From Hydractinia symbiolongicarpus (lineage: Eukaryota; Cnidaria; Hydrozoa; Anthoathecata; Hydractiniidae), in the NCBI RefSeq assembly GCF_029227915.1, contig NC_079882.1, forward strand, positions 9,364,001 through 9,424,000: a stretch of DNA of 60,000 bases, in the 5' to 3' direction. Made by a program: the position numbers and the translations under genes. Shown here piece after piece: positions 59,287 to 60,000 of this stretch; position 1 is the first letter of the stretch, and each line of letters opens with the position of its first letter. The notes under the pieces were generated by a model. It was not told where the DNA came from and did not search any database. It was given only the letters and a program-made list of their open reading frames with translations.

Positions 59287-59697
59287 TCATTCATTCTTCA
59301 GAAATAATGCTGCGCCTGACTTTATCCACTTTTGTTGATCACCACCACAAGGAACGCTAAGTTGAGCAACAATCTTCTCACGAGTGATTGTGCAGTAGAC
59401 TGGCAGGACGATACACTCATCAGGACTGTGTGGATCAGCTTGATTCTAAAAAAAAGAAAGGGAAAAATAATACCGATTGAGTAATCTTGATATGTTAATG
59501 GTTTTTCCTACAATTCCCTCTTTCGTCTGGAAACGAACGAGCTGGCAGTTAGGATCAAAACTTGAATGTCTTTTAACGCACAGCATAACGCAATGCCAGT
59601 ACTTTCCTGTTCTTTTGTTAACTCTAATAAGCATGTACGAGTGACCTACGAGCCGAGGTAAAAACGATGAAGATGTTGACAACAACAACAACAACAA
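59287..59697 (-). CDS. Unrecognised coding fragment, interrupted by 33 nt
   Basis: Two coding-looking pieces: about 59478-59697 (acceptor ATTTTAG, then a Leu run, LVGHSYMLIRVNKRTGKYWHC and DPNCQLVRFQTKEGIVG) and 59287-59445 (ADPHSPDECIVLPVYCTITR, then VPCGGDQQKWIKSGAALFLK, stop at 59287-59289). They look like consecutive parts of one protein, but the 33 nt between two AATC copies hold an in-frame TAG, and the only GT-AG pair there (28 nt) would break the frame. It may be an exon of the channel gene upstream (a 57-nt phase-0 intron is possible) or a separate decayed gene. Family unknown. Confidence 0.45.
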
Positions 59698-59739
59698 CTA
59701 AAATTATGTTCGTACGTCATATTTTGCTTCATATTTACA

Positions 59740-60000
59740 CTACTTCCTGTATACTAAAAATGATTTTACAAAAGAAGCAAGTTTTGTAACAACCATCAGC
59801 ACAAAGATCATTAACAACTCTATGACGGAAAAAATGGAGGCACCCATGTACAACCCAGCTTGACCACCAAGATCGCCCATCAAATTATCAAAACTATACT
59901 TCTCCTTTTCCACTTCCTTTTTGTACAAAAAATCTTCAAAATACACGGAGAGCAACAAGAAATTGTTGGAAAAAAAATCTTCACTTGATGAGTGACTAGT
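59740..60000 (-). CDS. DEG/ENaC (HyNaC/ASIC-type) sodium channel, C-terminal exon, partial
   Basis: Runs off the window at 60000. It encodes the end of the extracellular domain (LLLSVYFEDFLYKKEVEKEK), then LMGDLGGQAGLYMGASIFSV, the signature before and at the start of the second transmembrane helix with the Gly-x-Ser-type selectivity filter position (GAS), and a hydrophobic helix to about ELLMIFVLMVV. Such trimeric channels pass sodium and in hydrozoans are often gated by neuropeptides. Stop TAG at 59740-59742, unless a GTATAC donor at 59754 is used instead. Confidence 0.85.
   Translation of the reverse strand, partial: TSHSSSEDFFSNNFLLLSVYFEDFLYKKEVEKEKYSFDNLMGDLGGQAGLYMGASIFSVIELLMIFVLMVVTKLASFVKSFLVYRK

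Overview
The window looks like animal nuclear DNA, most likely from a cnidarian and probably a hydrozoan. It is AT-rich, with many short GT-AG introns, dense DNA transposons, and the C-terminus of a DEG/ENaC (HyNaC/ASIC-type) channel at the right edge. Several coding starts lie 8-17 nt after a 3' splice site, as spliced-leader trans-splicing would give. The species call is inference; I cannot search a database.

About 902-32876 (minus strand): one giant gene of about 50 coding exons, which I assembled by hand. All splice phases agree and no internal stop occurs, giving about 4,200 residues. The C-terminal part (exons between 8107 and 902) is a TFIIIC110/GTF3C2-type WD40 protein, a subunit of RNA polymerase III factor TFIIIC. 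In front of it are 21 zinc-finger modules resembling those of vertebrate ZNF512/ZNF512B. They occur as two alternating exon types (B-A-B-A...), all in phase-0 exons. One 1,339-residue low-complexity exon interrupts them. This exon ladder fused to a Pol III factor is the main point of interest.

33473-41006 (minus): four tandem paralogues of a 232-241 residue family with one ankyrin-like segment and a conserved C-terminal half (PGM-x-GGF, then a Trp-Cys-Arg motif). They are a local multigene family of unknown function.

42120-47983 (plus): a decayed Ty1/copia retrotransposon with both LTRs, a 5-bp CTAGC target duplication, a tRNA-iMet-type primer site and a polypurine tract. Inside its reverse transcriptase sits a second element, 45285-46406, with inverted repeats, an 8-bp duplication and one frameshifted HIRAN-like ORF.

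48000-60000: a small frameshifted plus-strand gene (48097-48431), a Penelope-like fragment (about 53 kb), four head-to-tail Helitrons joined exactly end to end (53456-57945), and at the edge the 3' end of a DEG/ENaC gene followed by an unrecognised coding fragment. The introns of the giant gene also carry a piggyBac-type MITE, a TA-flanked MITE, a solo Helitron and an internally deleted PIF/Harbinger element.
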